A stretch of DNA of 11,298 nucleotides from Bacteroidales bacterium. GTDB taxonomy: Bacteria > Bacteroidota > Bacteroidia > Bacteroidales > JAADGE01. Positions 1-6,851 of this stretch are shown here, piece by piece. Location: NCBI GenBank assembly GCA_029934265.1, contig JAOZMN010000067.1, positions 1-11,298 of the forward strand, written 5' to 3'. The notes beneath the pieces are model-generated. The model was not told the DNA's origin and ran no database searches. It worked only from the letters and a program-made list of their open reading frames with translations. Positions within the stretch are counted from its first letter, which is position 1; every line of letters begins with the position of its first letter. Made by a program: the position numbers and the translations under genes.

Positions 1-26
1 AAACTTTGGAAGGAAGTGTAGGATAA
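1..26 (+). CDS. sufB: SufB, C-terminal end only (partial)
   Basis: Only the last seven complete codons and the TAA stop are in the window, reading TLEGSVG. SufB proteins commonly end in a closely similar (M/L)EGSVG tail, and the following genes are sufC, sufD, sufS, sufE and sufT, so sufB is the expected upstream neighbour in a Bacteroidetes suf operon. SufB is the scaffold subunit of the cytoplasmic SufBC2D complex on which the iron-sulfur cluster is built. The identification depends on a very short peptide plus context; nothing of the scaffold domain or its cluster ligands is visible here. Confidence 0.7.
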
Positions 27-65
27 TTTACAATGAATAATTTACAATGAATAATTTGCAATGAA
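24..65 (+). repeat. 14-bp tandem repeat, three copies, over a start codon
   Basis: The unit taatttacaatgaa occurs at 24-37 and 38-51, and with one change (taatttgcaatgaa) at 52-65. It starts in the sufB stop codon and ends inside the beta-barrel gene's first codons. Each unit carries an ATG (33, 47, 61). Because 14 is not a multiple of three, the first two ATGs open five-codon frames (MNNLQ, then TGA), and each TGA overlaps the next ATG as ATGA (47-50 and 61-64). The third ATG opens the real gene. Whether the mini-frames are translated is unknown. Confidence 0.85.
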
Positions 66-783
66 CAATGTAAAATTTATTATAATAATATTACTGTTTC
101 AAATAATTGCTTTTAATTCTTTTGCACAAAAAGAATTAGTATCCGATAATTATTTTGGGGCAAATTTTGGCGGAACTTATTACCGTTTGAATATGGAAAT
201 CCGACAACAAAGCGAATTTGTACAAGGATATTCGGGAGGTGTAACATTTAAACATTTAAGTGAAAGGTATAAAGAATATACTTTAATCGGAACAATTATT
301 TCTTTAAATTATTCCGAAAAAGGAGGGGGCTCTTTTTTTGAATTTTCGGTAACCGAAGACTCAATTACAAGTATAACTGAAGTTCCCTATTCTTTGAAAA
401 CAAGGTATATAGAACTTCCGATACTTGCAACAGGAAGTGTAGGAAACAGAAAAAATCGAATAAACTTATATCTCGGTCCGCATTTAGGATTTTTAATTTC
501 CGATAAAATCGGATTTTCGGATAGCATACCCGAAACGGGCTATTCTGAACATCTCGATTTTAAAACAGATTTCGGAATAAACTTTGGTGCCGGTATCGAA
601 AGAGAAATTCCCGGAGGAATACTTACTTTTGATTTTTTGTATTCGCAAGGAATGTCGAATATCTATAAAACTCGAACAATAAACAATGCTTTAATATATA
701 AAAATCAAGGATTTAGAGTTTCTATATCTTATTTATTACATTTTAACAACAAAAATAAAAATGCTGAAAATAACAAACCTTAA
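61..783 (+). CDS. PorT-like outer-membrane beta-barrel protein
   Basis: This 240-residue protein is probably exported and inserted in the outer membrane. Residues 1-22 form a signal peptide (basic start, hydrophobic run at 5-17, SFA then Q23 as the likely signal peptidase I site). The rest alternates polar and hydrophobic residues in the style of the Bacteroidetes beta-barrel domain (PF13568 type), with RYIELPILA at 115-123, the glycine-rich strand INLYLGPHLGFLI and a last strand ending SYLLHF at F228, like an outer-membrane beta-signal. The remaining 12 residues are rich in Asn and Lys and overlap the start of sufC, so the natural end was probably near 230. The gene lies 34 nt after sufB and overlaps sufC by 23 bp; it has no known part in iron-sulfur assembly and looks like an insertion into the operon. 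The start at 61 is the last of three repeated ATGs and gives the complete signal peptide. Ligand and function are unknown. Confidence 0.8.
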   Translation: MNNVKFIIIILLFQIIAFNSFAQKELVSDNYFGANFGGTYYRLNMEIRQQSEFVQGYSGGVTFKHLSERYKEYTLIGTIISLNYSEKGGGSFFEFSVTEDSITSITEVPYSLKTRYIELPILATGSVGNRKNRINLYLGPHLGFLISDKIGFSDSIPETGYSEHLDFKTDFGINFGAGIEREIPGGILTFDFLYSQGMSNIYKTRTINNALIYKNQGFRVSISYLLHFNNKNKNAENNKP

Positions 784-1501
784 AGCTGAAATCAACGGCA
801 AAGAAATATTAAAAGGACTAAATCTCGAAGTTAAAGCCGGAGAAGTTCATGCCATTATGGGGCCTAACGGGTCGGGAAAAAGTACACTCGCTTCTGTCTT
901 GGCAGGAAGAGAAATATTTGATGTTACCGGAGGTGAAATTGAATATCAAGGTAAAAATCTTTTGGAAATGAGTGTCGAACAGCGTTCGAGAGAGGGCGTT
1001 TTTCTTGCCTTTCAATATCCGGTAGAAATTCCCGGCGTTAGTATTACCAATTTTATGCGTGCCGCAGTTGATGAACATCGTAAACATAAAGGTCTTGAAC
1101 CACTTGCACCGGGAGCTTTCCTGAAATTGATGAGAGAAAAAAAAGCACTTGTCGAAATGGCGGCAAAATTAGAAGGCAGAGCAGTAAACGAAGGGTTTTC
1201 CGGTGGAGAAAAGAAGAAAAATGAAGTTTTCCAAATGGCAATGCTCGAACCCACACTTTCTATTTTGGACGAAACAGATTCCGGTTTGGATATTGACGCT
1301 TTAAGAATTGTTGCAAACGGAGTAAACAAGCTTAAAACAAAAAATAATGCTTCAATAGTAATAACTCATTATCAGAGGCTTTTGGATTATATCGTTCCGG
1401 ACGTGGTTCACGTTCTTTACAACGGACAAATTATTAAATCCGGAGGAAAAGAACTCGCCTTGGAACTCGAAGAAAAAGGATATGATTGGCTGATAAAGTA
1501 G
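761..1501 (+). CDS. sufC: SufC, Fe-S assembly ATPase
   Basis: SufC is the ABC-type ATPase of the SufBC2D scaffold; its ATP-driven dimerisation reshapes SufB and SufD for cluster assembly in the cytoplasm. The 246 residues match the family's usual length of about 250. All nucleotide-binding motifs are seen: Walker A GPNGSGKST (34-42), Q-loop FQYP (84-87), ABC signature FSGGEKKKNE (146-155), Walker B LSILDETD (166-173) with the D-loop SGLD (174-177), and switch His203. The signature with KKKNE is typical of SufC rather than of transport ATPases. The start ATG lies inside the 3' end of the upstream beta-barrel gene (23-bp overlap), so translation is probably coupled to it. The next gene downstream is not sufD but an inserted toxin-antitoxin pair. 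Confidence 0.97.
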   Translation: MLKITNLKAEINGKEILKGLNLEVKAGEVHAIMGPNGSGKSTLASVLAGREIFDVTGGEIEYQGKNLLEMSVEQRSREGVFLAFQYPVEIPGVSITNFMRAAVDEHRKHKGLEPLAPGAFLKLMREKKALVEMAAKLEGRAVNEGFSGGEKKKNEVFQMAMLEPTLSILDETDSGLDIDALRIVANGVNKLKTKNNASIVITHYQRLLDYIVPDVVHVLYNGQIIKSGGKELALELEEKGYDWLIK

Positions 1502-1528
1502 AATACAATTTAACGAATTATTGATGTT

Positions 1529-1831
1529 ATGGAAACAACTCAAAAAGAAATATTAAAATATCTTTCAAATAATAAATCCGAATTTACTGAAAAATATTAT
1601 ATCGACAAATTTGGACTTTTTGGCAGTTTTGCTCGTAACGAACAGACAGGAAACAGTGATATTGATATAATTTATATTCTTGAAAAAGATAAAAAAATAA
1701 CTTATTTCATGTTATACGATTTAGAAAAAAAACTTGAAAAACACTTTAACAGAAAAATAGAACTAATTAATTATCAATATGTTAATCCTATCATTAAATA
1801 TAAATCTCAAAAAGATATAATTTATGTATAG
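1529..1831 (+). CDS. mntA: MNT-domain nucleotidyltransferase antitoxin (MntA-like)
   Basis: This 100-residue protein is a minimal nucleotidyltransferase of the DNA polymerase beta superfamily. It carries the exact MntA motif GSX10DXD: Gly32-Ser33, ten residues, then Asp45-Ile-Asp47; a likely third acidic residue is Glu78 in RKIELI. In characterised pairs MntA adds AMP groups to a tyrosine of the partner HEPN toxin HepT and so neutralises it; that activity is inferred here, not seen. The gene starts 27 nt after sufC and overlaps the HEPN gene by 8 bp (ATGTATAG), the usual tight coupling of such pairs. No promoter or terminator is visible between it and sufC, so it probably rides on the suf transcript. 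The catalytic residues are intact, so it does not look decayed. Confidence 0.88.
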   Translation: METTQKEILKYLSNNKSEFTEKYYIDKFGLFGSFARNEQTGNSDIDIIYILEKDKKITYFMLYDLEKKLEKHFNRKIELINYQYVNPIIKYKSQKDIIYV

Positions 1832-2255
1832 TGACAAAAATTTAATTTATATTCTCACAATTCTTGAAGCTGTCGAAAAACTTCTGATTTACACAAAAAA
1901 GTTTTCAAATGCTCATGATTTTTGGTTTGCCGACGACCAATTAAATTTCAACGCAAGTTCAAATTTGTTGCTTGCGATAGGGGAAGAAACCGGAAAAATA
2001 GATGAAAAATTAAAAAATGAATTTTCAAATATTCAATGGCAAGCTATCAAAGAATTAAGGAACAGCTTAGCACATGATTACAGAGGTTCTGACCCGGATA
2101 TTTTATGGCAAATAATACAAACAGAGCTAAAACCGTTAAAGCAAACTTTAATAAAAATGATTGATTTAATTGAATACGATACAAAAATGTTGTTATCAGC
2201 AATAAAATCAGATTATTACAAACATTTAAGATATTTAAACACAAAAACATCATAA
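1824..2255 (+). CDS. hepT: HEPN-domain toxin (HepT-like, DUF86-related)
   Basis: This 143-residue, largely helical protein belongs to the HEPN/HepT group. It has the RX4HXY active-site motif RNSLAHDY, with Arg79, His84 and Tyr86. In known HepT toxins Arg and His form the RNase site and the Tyr is the residue AMPylated by MntA. The following stretch (DPDILWQIIQTELKPL, 90-105) matches the usual helix after the motif, with a Trp and a Leu-Pro-Leu-type ending. The gene overlaps the MNT gene by 8 bp and ends 5 nt before sufD, so it is embedded in the suf operon. Length is typical (about 130-145). RNase activity and toxicity are inferred from family; the target RNA cannot be read from sequence. Confidence 0.87.
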   Translation: MYSDKNLIYILTILEAVEKLLIYTKKFSNAHDFWFADDQLNFNASSNLLLAIGEETGKIDEKLKNEFSNIQWQAIKELRNSLAHDYRGSDPDILWQIIQTELKPLKQTLIKMIDLIEYDTKMLLSAIKSDYYKHLRYLNTKTS

Positions 2256-2260
2256 TTTTA

Positions 2261-3610
2261 ATGAAAAGATATACCGACATTACAAAACAATATTTTATAG
2301 ATTTATATTCCGGAAATACCGACAGAATTTCCGGTAATAACTCTTATGAAAAAGCAATTTCATACATTAATGAAAATAATTTTCCGACAAAAAAAATCGA
2401 AGCATGGAAAAATACCGATATTTCACCGATTTTGAAACACAAATATTCACTTGGACAAGAAATCGAAATTGATGAACACTACATAAAATCTTACGGAATT
2501 TATGACCTCAATAAAGATACAATCGTTTTTATTAATGGGTTTTATTCCGAAAAACATTCTAATATTAAAATAAAAAACAACGGATTGTTTATCGGGAATA
2601 TGCAAAAAGCAAAAAAAGAACGTCCTGAAATTATAGAGAAATATTTTTGCAAAACAAATATTGCCCAAAGTAGTGTGTTTACTGCCATAAATACTGCATT
2701 TTCGGTAAACGGTACACTTATTTATATTCCGGATAATCATACTTCGGAGCAACCGATACATATAATGAATTTTATTGACGGAGACCAGCAAAAAATAATT
2801 TCTCAATCACGGAATTTATTTATTGCAGGAAAAAATGCCCACACGAAAATAATAAATAGTTTTCATTCTTTGTCGCCAAATTTTACACTTACAAATGTTG
2901 CAAACGAAATATTTTTAGGACAAGATTCAAGCATAGAATTTAATGTTTTTCAAGGAGAGGGTGATGACGCTTTTCAGTTTAATAACACTCATGTTAATCA
3001 GCAAAAAGGCAGTATTTTTTCATCTAACTATGCCACACTTTGTGGGTCAATAGTACGAAATGAAATAATTGTAGAGCATAAAGACGAACATTGCACAAGT
3101 AATTTAAACGGACTTTATATGCCCGATCGAGAACAACATTTTGATAATTATATCTATATAAAACACAAGAAACCAAACTGCCAAAGCAATCAAGTTTATA
3201 AAGGTATCATCGACAATAGAGCAAAAGCTGTTTTTTTAGGAAAAGTTAAAGTTTACCCTGATGCACAGAAAACATCTGCAAATCAGTCGAATAAAAACAT
3301 TTTACTTACCGATTATGCAAAAGTTCACAGTCGTCCGCAATTAGAAATTTATGCCGATGATGTAGCTTGTGCACACGGCTCTACAACCGGACAAATCGAC
3401 AAAGAAGCAATATACTATCTTCGCACAAGAGGTATAAGTCCGGAAGAAGCGAAAGTGCTTATGTTATACGCTTTTGCAAGTGAAATTATCAATAAAATTT
3501 TGATAGAAAAATATAAAAATTTTGTAACTAAACTTATAGACCTGCGACTAAAAGGCGAAAAAGTTACCGGAATTTGCAGTAACGAACTTTGTCCCGGCTG
3601 TTATAATTAA
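2261..3610 (+). CDS. sufD: SufD, Fe-S assembly scaffold subunit
   Basis: SufD pairs with SufB and two SufC to form the cytoplasmic SufBC2D scaffold and is needed for iron entry. The 449 residues fit the family. The N-terminal helical part holds the typical ExWK(N/Y)TD segment (EAWKNTDIS, 47-55). The middle is a beta-helix rich in short strands. The C-terminal core is diagnostic: HKKPNCQSNQVYKGI (302-316), then AVFLGKVKVYPDAQKTSANQ (323-342), and LEIYADDVACAHGSTTGQID (361-380), with His372 as the conserved functional histidine, then YLRTRGIS (386-393). The tail adds a cysteine-rich end, C439-x4-C444-x2-C447. The gene begins only 5 nt after the HEPN toxin gene, so it depends on transcription through the inserted toxin-antitoxin genes. 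Confidence 0.95.
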   Translation: MKRYTDITKQYFIDLYSGNTDRISGNNSYEKAISYINENNFPTKKIEAWKNTDISPILKHKYSLGQEIEIDEHYIKSYGIYDLNKDTIVFINGFYSEKHSNIKIKNNGLFIGNMQKAKKERPEIIEKYFCKTNIAQSSVFTAINTAFSVNGTLIYIPDNHTSEQPIHIMNFIDGDQQKIISQSRNLFIAGKNAHTKIINSFHSLSPNFTLTNVANEIFLGQDSSIEFNVFQGEGDDAFQFNNTHVNQQKGSIFSSNYATLCGSIVRNEIIVEHKDEHCTSNLNGLYMPDREQHFDNYIYIKHKKPNCQSNQVYKGIIDNRAKAVFLGKVKVYPDAQKTSANQSNKNILLTDYAKVHSRPQLEIYADDVACAHGSTTGQIDKEAIYYLRTRGISPEEAKVLMLYAFASEIINKILIEKYKNFVTKLIDLRLKGEKVTGICSNELCPGCYN

Positions 3611-3677
3611 GGTCTGTCCATAAAATCCGGCAGGATAACCTATTGTAAAACACAACGATAGTTATTAGGTCTGTTCA
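3608..3677 (+). repeat. Degenerate direct repeat and imperfect hairpin between sufD and sufS
   Basis: The 79-nt sufD-sufS gap is the longest inside the suf genes. It is flanked by two near-copies, taaggtctgtcca (3608-3620) and ttaggtctgttca (3665-3677), which differ at two positions. Between them the stretches at 3634-3646 and 3653-3666 (ataacctattgt and acaacgatagttat) can pair imperfectly. This may be a remnant of a small mobile sequence or an RNA processing hairpin. There is no T-tract, so it is not a convincing intrinsic terminator. Confidence 0.4.
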
Positions 3678-3689
3678 AAAACTTAAAAA

Positions 3690-4913
3690 ATGACATTCGA
3701 CATACAAAAAATAAGAACTGATTTTCCTATACTTTCAAAAAAAGTGTACGGAAAACAACTAATATACTTAGACAACGGGGCAACAACTCAAAAGCCTCAA
3801 AAAGTTATCGACAGAATAAGTCGTATTTATTCCCAAACAAATTCTAACATACACAGAGGCGTACATTTCCTTAGCGAAAAAACAACTTCCGATTACGAAA
3901 ATGCTCGAAATACTGTTAAGAAATTCATAAATGCAAAAAGCGAAAAAGAAATAATTTTTACCAAAGGAACAACTGATGCTATAAACTTGGTCGCTTTTTC
4001 GCTTGGAGAGTATTGTGTTAATGAAGGAGATGAAATAATCGTATCGCAAAGTGAGCATCATTCAAACATAGTTCCTTGGCAACTGCTTTGCGAAAGAAAA
4101 AAAGCAAAACTAAAAGTAATCCCGATAAATGAAAAAGGCGAACTGATTATCGAAGAGTATAAAAAACTTCTTAACGAAAAAACAAAAATTGTATCGGTAG
4201 CTCATGTTTCAAATTCGCTTGGAATTGTTCATGACATAAAAACCGTTACAGATGAGGCACATAAATACAATGCTTATGTACTTATTGATGCCGCACAATC
4301 TGTTCAGCACATAAAAACGGACGTTCAAAAACTTGACTGTGATTTTTATACTTTTTCAGGGCATAAAATATATGCCGAAACCGGTATTGGTGTACTTTAC
4401 GGAAAAGAAAAAATACTCGAAAAAATGCCCCCATATCAAGGCGGAGGCGATATGATAAAATCCGTAAGTTTCGAGAAAACAACTTATGCCGAATTGCCTT
4501 TGAAATTTGAAGCCGGAACATCAAACTATGTAGGAGCAATAAGCATCGCAACCGCAATGGATTATATTACGGAAATCGGTTTGGAAAATATTGCAAAATA
4601 CGAAGCCGAATTATTGGAATACGCAACTCAAAAATTATCTTCCGTAAACGGACTTAAAATTTACGGAACTTCCAAAAATAAAGCCGGTGCAATTTCATTT
4701 TTATTGAATGACATTCACCCCTACGATGCCGGCATGATACTCGACAAACTCGGCATCGCCATACGAACAGGCACGCATTGTGCCGAACCGACAATGAAAT
4801 TTTTTTCAATACAAGGAACTGCAAGAGCATCATTTGCATTCTATAACACAAAAGAAGAAATAGACACCTTATATAAAGGACTTTTAAGAGTTCAAAAAAT
4901 GTTCGGAAAATAA
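3690..4913 (+). CDS. sufS: SufS, PLP-dependent cysteine desulfurase
   Basis: SufS takes sulfur from L-cysteine, releasing alanine and leaving a persulfide that is passed to SufE; it acts in the cytoplasm as a group II (CsdA/SufS) desulfurase. The 407 residues match the usual length of about 405. The N-terminus DFPILSKKVYGKQLIYLDNG (11-30) is typical. PLP-binding features are TKGTTDAIN (91-99), the stacking-histidine region SEHHSN (121-126), LIDAAQS (198-204) and SGHK with the Schiff-base Lys226. The catalytic cysteine is Cys364 in RTGTHCAEP (359-367), the RxGxHCA form of group II enzymes. The gene follows sufD and precedes sufE, its direct sulfur acceptor. Confidence 0.97.
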   Translation: MTFDIQKIRTDFPILSKKVYGKQLIYLDNGATTQKPQKVIDRISRIYSQTNSNIHRGVHFLSEKTTSDYENARNTVKKFINAKSEKEIIFTKGTTDAINLVAFSLGEYCVNEGDEIIVSQSEHHSNIVPWQLLCERKKAKLKVIPINEKGELIIEEYKKLLNEKTKIVSVAHVSNSLGIVHDIKTVTDEAHKYNAYVLIDAAQSVQHIKTDVQKLDCDFYTFSGHKIYAETGIGVLYGKEKILEKMPPYQGGGDMIKSVSFEKTTYAELPLKFEAGTSNYVGAISIATAMDYITEIGLENIAKYEAELLEYATQKLSSVNGLKIYGTSKNKAGAISFLLNDIHPYDAGMILDKLGIAIRTGTHCAEPTMKFFSIQGTARASFAFYNTKEEIDTLYKGLLRVQKMFGK

Positions 4914-4914
4914 T

Positions 4915-4947
4915 TTCACAATTTCAAAACTTCACAATTTTCAAAAA
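4915..4947 (+). repeat. 16-bp tandem duplication in front of sufE
   Basis: The sufS-sufE gap is almost entirely two tandem copies: ttcacaatttcaaaac (4915-4930) and ttcacaattttcaaaaa (4931-4947), the second with one inserted T and a changed end. The copy ends one base before the sufE ATG. The duplication lengthens the spacer but creates no promoter or ribosome-binding motif that I can see. Confidence 0.75.
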
Positions 4948-4948
4948 A

Positions 4949-5374
4949 ATGACAATAAACGAAATACAAAATCAAATTATCGAAGACTTCGGAATGTACG
5001 AAGAATGGATGGACAAATACGAATATATTATCGAACTCGGAGGCGGACTTGCAAAATTCGACGATACAAACAAAACTCCCTCGAATATTATCGAAGGCTG
5101 TCAATCCAGAGTTTGGTTAGATGCCGAACTTAAAGACGGAAAAATAATATTTTTTGCCGATGCTGATGCAATTATCACAAAAGGAATAATTGCACTTTTG
5201 ATACAAGTTTTATCAGACCGAACTCCGCAAGAAATACTCGATTCTGATTTATACTTTATAGATAAAATCGGACTTAAACAAAACCTTTCGCCAACCAGAG
5301 CAAACGGACTGGTTTCTATGATAAAAAAAATACGAACTTATGCACTTGCATATAAAGAAATTTCAAAAAACTAA
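4949..5374 (+). CDS. sufE: SufE, sulfur acceptor protein
   Basis: SufE accepts persulfide sulfur from SufS on a single cysteine, stimulates the desulfurase and hands sulfur to the SufBC2D scaffold. The 141 residues fit the family (about 140). The key loop SNIIEGCQSRVWL (45-57) places the acceptor at Cys51, within the conserved GCQSxVWL motif. Further family features are the N-terminal helix with YEEWMDKYEYIIELG (17-31) and the C-terminal LSPTRANGLVSMI (113-125), close to the usual LSPSRxNGL signature. The gene lies 35 nt after sufS and 5 nt before sufT, consistent with one transcript. Confidence 0.96.
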   Translation: MTINEIQNQIIEDFGMYEEWMDKYEYIIELGGGLAKFDDTNKTPSNIIEGCQSRVWLDAELKDGKIIFFADADAIITKGIIALLIQVLSDRTPQEILDSDLYFIDKIGLKQNLSPTRANGLVSMIKKIRTYALAYKEISKN

Positions 5375-5379
5375 AAAAA

Positions 5380-5697
5380 ATGGAAAAAGACCTCCTTCAA
5401 TTAGAAGCCGAAATAGTATTAGCGCTTAAATCGGTCTATGACCCCGAAATACCCGTAAATATTTACGATTTAGGATTAATTTATGAAGTTGATATTGATG
5501 ATTATAACAATGTCGATATAAAAATGACACTCACTGCTCCAAACTGCCCTGTAGCCGACGACCTTTTGAGAGACGCAAAAGTTGCCGTTGCAAATATCGA
5601 AGACACCGGGAAAGTTACTGTAGAATTAGTCTTCGAACCGCCGTGGGATAAAAATATGATGTCCGAAGAAGCACAGTTGGAACTTGGATTTTTGTAG
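5380..5697 (+). CDS. sufT: SufT-like DUF59/MIP18-family protein
   Basis: This 105-residue protein is a stand-alone DUF59 (MIP18-like) domain, a family linked to maturation of iron-sulfur proteins. Family landmarks are YDPEIPVNIYDLGLIYEV (20-37), a strand DIKMTLTAPNCPV (46-58) with the conserved cysteine Cys56, and VELVFEPPWDKNMMSEEA (81-98). Bacteroidetes suf operons very often end with this gene, and here it starts 5 nt after sufE, so a role in cluster assembly or transfer is a fair inference, though the biochemical step is not settled for the family. Some annotations call it PaaD-like; the suf context favours SufT. Confidence 0.9.
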   Translation: MEKDLLQLEAEIVLALKSVYDPEIPVNIYDLGLIYEVDIDDYNNVDIKMTLTAPNCPVADDLLRDAKVAVANIEDTGKVTVELVFEPPWDKNMMSEEAQLELGFL

Positions 5698-5709
5698 TTG
5701 AATGTAAAT

Positions 5710-5791
5710 AGACCCTAAGGGTTTAATTTAACAAAATTTAATAAGTTTAAATGTCTTATTTATAGCTGCTTACTTCAAACCCGTAGGGTCT
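5710..5791. repeat. 82-bp palindromic dispersed repeat after sufT
   Basis: Two 15-bp arms, agaccctaagggttt (5710-5724) and aaacccgtagggtct (5777-5791), are inverted repeats with one mismatch around a 52-nt AT-rich middle. Each arm is also nearly palindromic by itself. The right part (tatttatag at 5757-5765 and tctgattgc at 5789-5797) recurs in the same order at 8838-8865. This looks like a REP/MITE-like intergenic element. No T-tract follows, so terminator function is uncertain. The 139-nt gap between sufT and queG holds nothing else that I can recognise. Confidence 0.7.
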
Positions 5792-5836
5792 GATTGCCGA
5801 GAATTACCCTTTTTACACCGGAGACTGTAATCAAAT

Positions 5837-6766
5837 TTGAAAAATAAAGAAAAATATACACAACTTATAAAAACCGAAGCTAAACGTCTCGGTTTTTATG
5901 CTTGCGGTATTGCAAAAGCTCGTTTTTTGGAAGAGGAAGCTCCTCGTTTTGAAAAATGGCTGTCCGAAAACAAAAACGGACAAATGCAATATCTCGAAAA
6001 TCATTTCGATAAACGACTTGACCCTCGTTTGCTTGTTCCCGGTGCCAAATCCGTAATTTCATTAATTTATCCTTATTACCCTCACAAATTACAAGAAAAC
6101 AAAAGTGCACCAATAATTTCAAAATATGCTTACGGCGAAGATTATCATTTTGTTATAAAAGATAAATTAAAGTTATTATTTAACTTCATTAAAGAAAAAA
6201 CAGGTGAAATTTCCGGAAGATATTTTACCGATTCCGCACCTGTCCTCGAAAAAAAATGGGCTGAACTTGCCGGTATCGGTTGGCGAGCTAAAAATTCAAA
6301 TTTGCTAACTAAAAACGGCTCTTTTTTCTTTATAGCCGAAATAATTCTTGACCTTGAATTGGAATACGATTACCCCACAAAAAATTATTGCGGAAATTGT
6401 ACAAAATGTATAGAAGCCTGTCCTACACAAGCAATTACACAAGAATATTCGGTGGACGGAAGTAAATGTATTTCGTATTTCACTATCGAACTTAAAGATA
6501 AAATTCCGAAAGAAATGTCCGGTAAATTCCAAAACAGAGTTTTTGGTTGCGATATTTGTCAAGATGTTTGTCCGCATAACAGAAAACCTGTATTTCATAA
6601 GGAAGAACGATTTTTTCCGCACCCCGATTTATTAAAAATGACAAAATCTGATTGGCATAATATATCGGAAGAAAAATTTAGAGAAATATTTAAAAAATCA
6701 TCGGTAAAACGAACTAAATACAAAGGACTTATAAGAAATTTAGATTTTTTAACAAAACAGGAATAA
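5837..6766 (+). CDS. queG: QueG, epoxyqueuosine reductase
   Basis: QueG reduces epoxyqueuosine to queuosine in the wobble position of tRNAs (Tyr, His, Asn, Asp), using cobalamin and two [4Fe-4S] clusters in the cytoplasm. The 309 residues cover the N-terminal cobalamin-binding part, with FTDSAPVLEK (130-139) holding Asp132 as the likely catalytic acid and LAGIGWRAKNSNLLTKN (144-160). The ferredoxin-like domain has CX2CX2CX3C (Cys185, 188, 191, 195) and Cys211 plus CX2CX3C (Cys238, 241, 245). The long HEAT-repeat C-terminus of some homologues is absent, the common short form. The start chosen is TTG at 5837: an in-frame stop lies at 5828-5830 and there is no closer in-frame ATG until well inside the conserved domain. 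Placement after suf fits an Fe-S client but may be incidental, since a repeat element separates them. Confidence 0.93.
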   Translation: MKNKEKYTQLIKTEAKRLGFYACGIAKARFLEEEAPRFEKWLSENKNGQMQYLENHFDKRLDPRLLVPGAKSVISLIYPYYPHKLQENKSAPIISKYAYGEDYHFVIKDKLKLLFNFIKEKTGEISGRYFTDSAPVLEKKWAELAGIGWRAKNSNLLTKNGSFFFIAEIILDLELEYDYPTKNYCGNCTKCIEACPTQAITQEYSVDGSKCISYFTIELKDKIPKEMSGKFQNRVFGCDICQDVCPHNRKPVFHKEERFFPHPDLLKMTKSDWHNISEEKFREIFKKSSVKRTKYKGLIRNLDFLTKQE

Positions 6767-6784
6767 AAATAATATTTGTTTTTA

Positions 6785-6793
6785 TAACTTTGT
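6785..6793 (+). promoter_or_regulatory. Candidate Bacteroidetes -7 box for the gldB-like gene
   Basis: The sequence taactttgt matches the Bacteroidetes housekeeping -7 consensus TAnnTTTG, 58 nt before the ATG at 6852 in the only gap between queG and the lipoprotein gene. No clear -33 TTTG is seen at the expected distance, so this is a moderate call. Confidence 0.45.
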
Positions 6794-6851
6794 CAAAATT
6801 TTTTGAATAATTTTAAATATAACAATCTTATTATTAATCATATAACACATT

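Noticed and set aside
1529..2255. Reading the MNT/HEPN pair as a phage-defence island
   Set aside because: HEPN/MNT pairs can act in defence, but no other defence gene, integrase or attachment site is nearby. Toxin-antitoxin is the most that can be supported.
5710..5791. Palindromic repeat as the suf operon terminator
   Set aside because: The arms are 52 nt apart and no T-run follows the right arm, so intrinsic termination is not evident.
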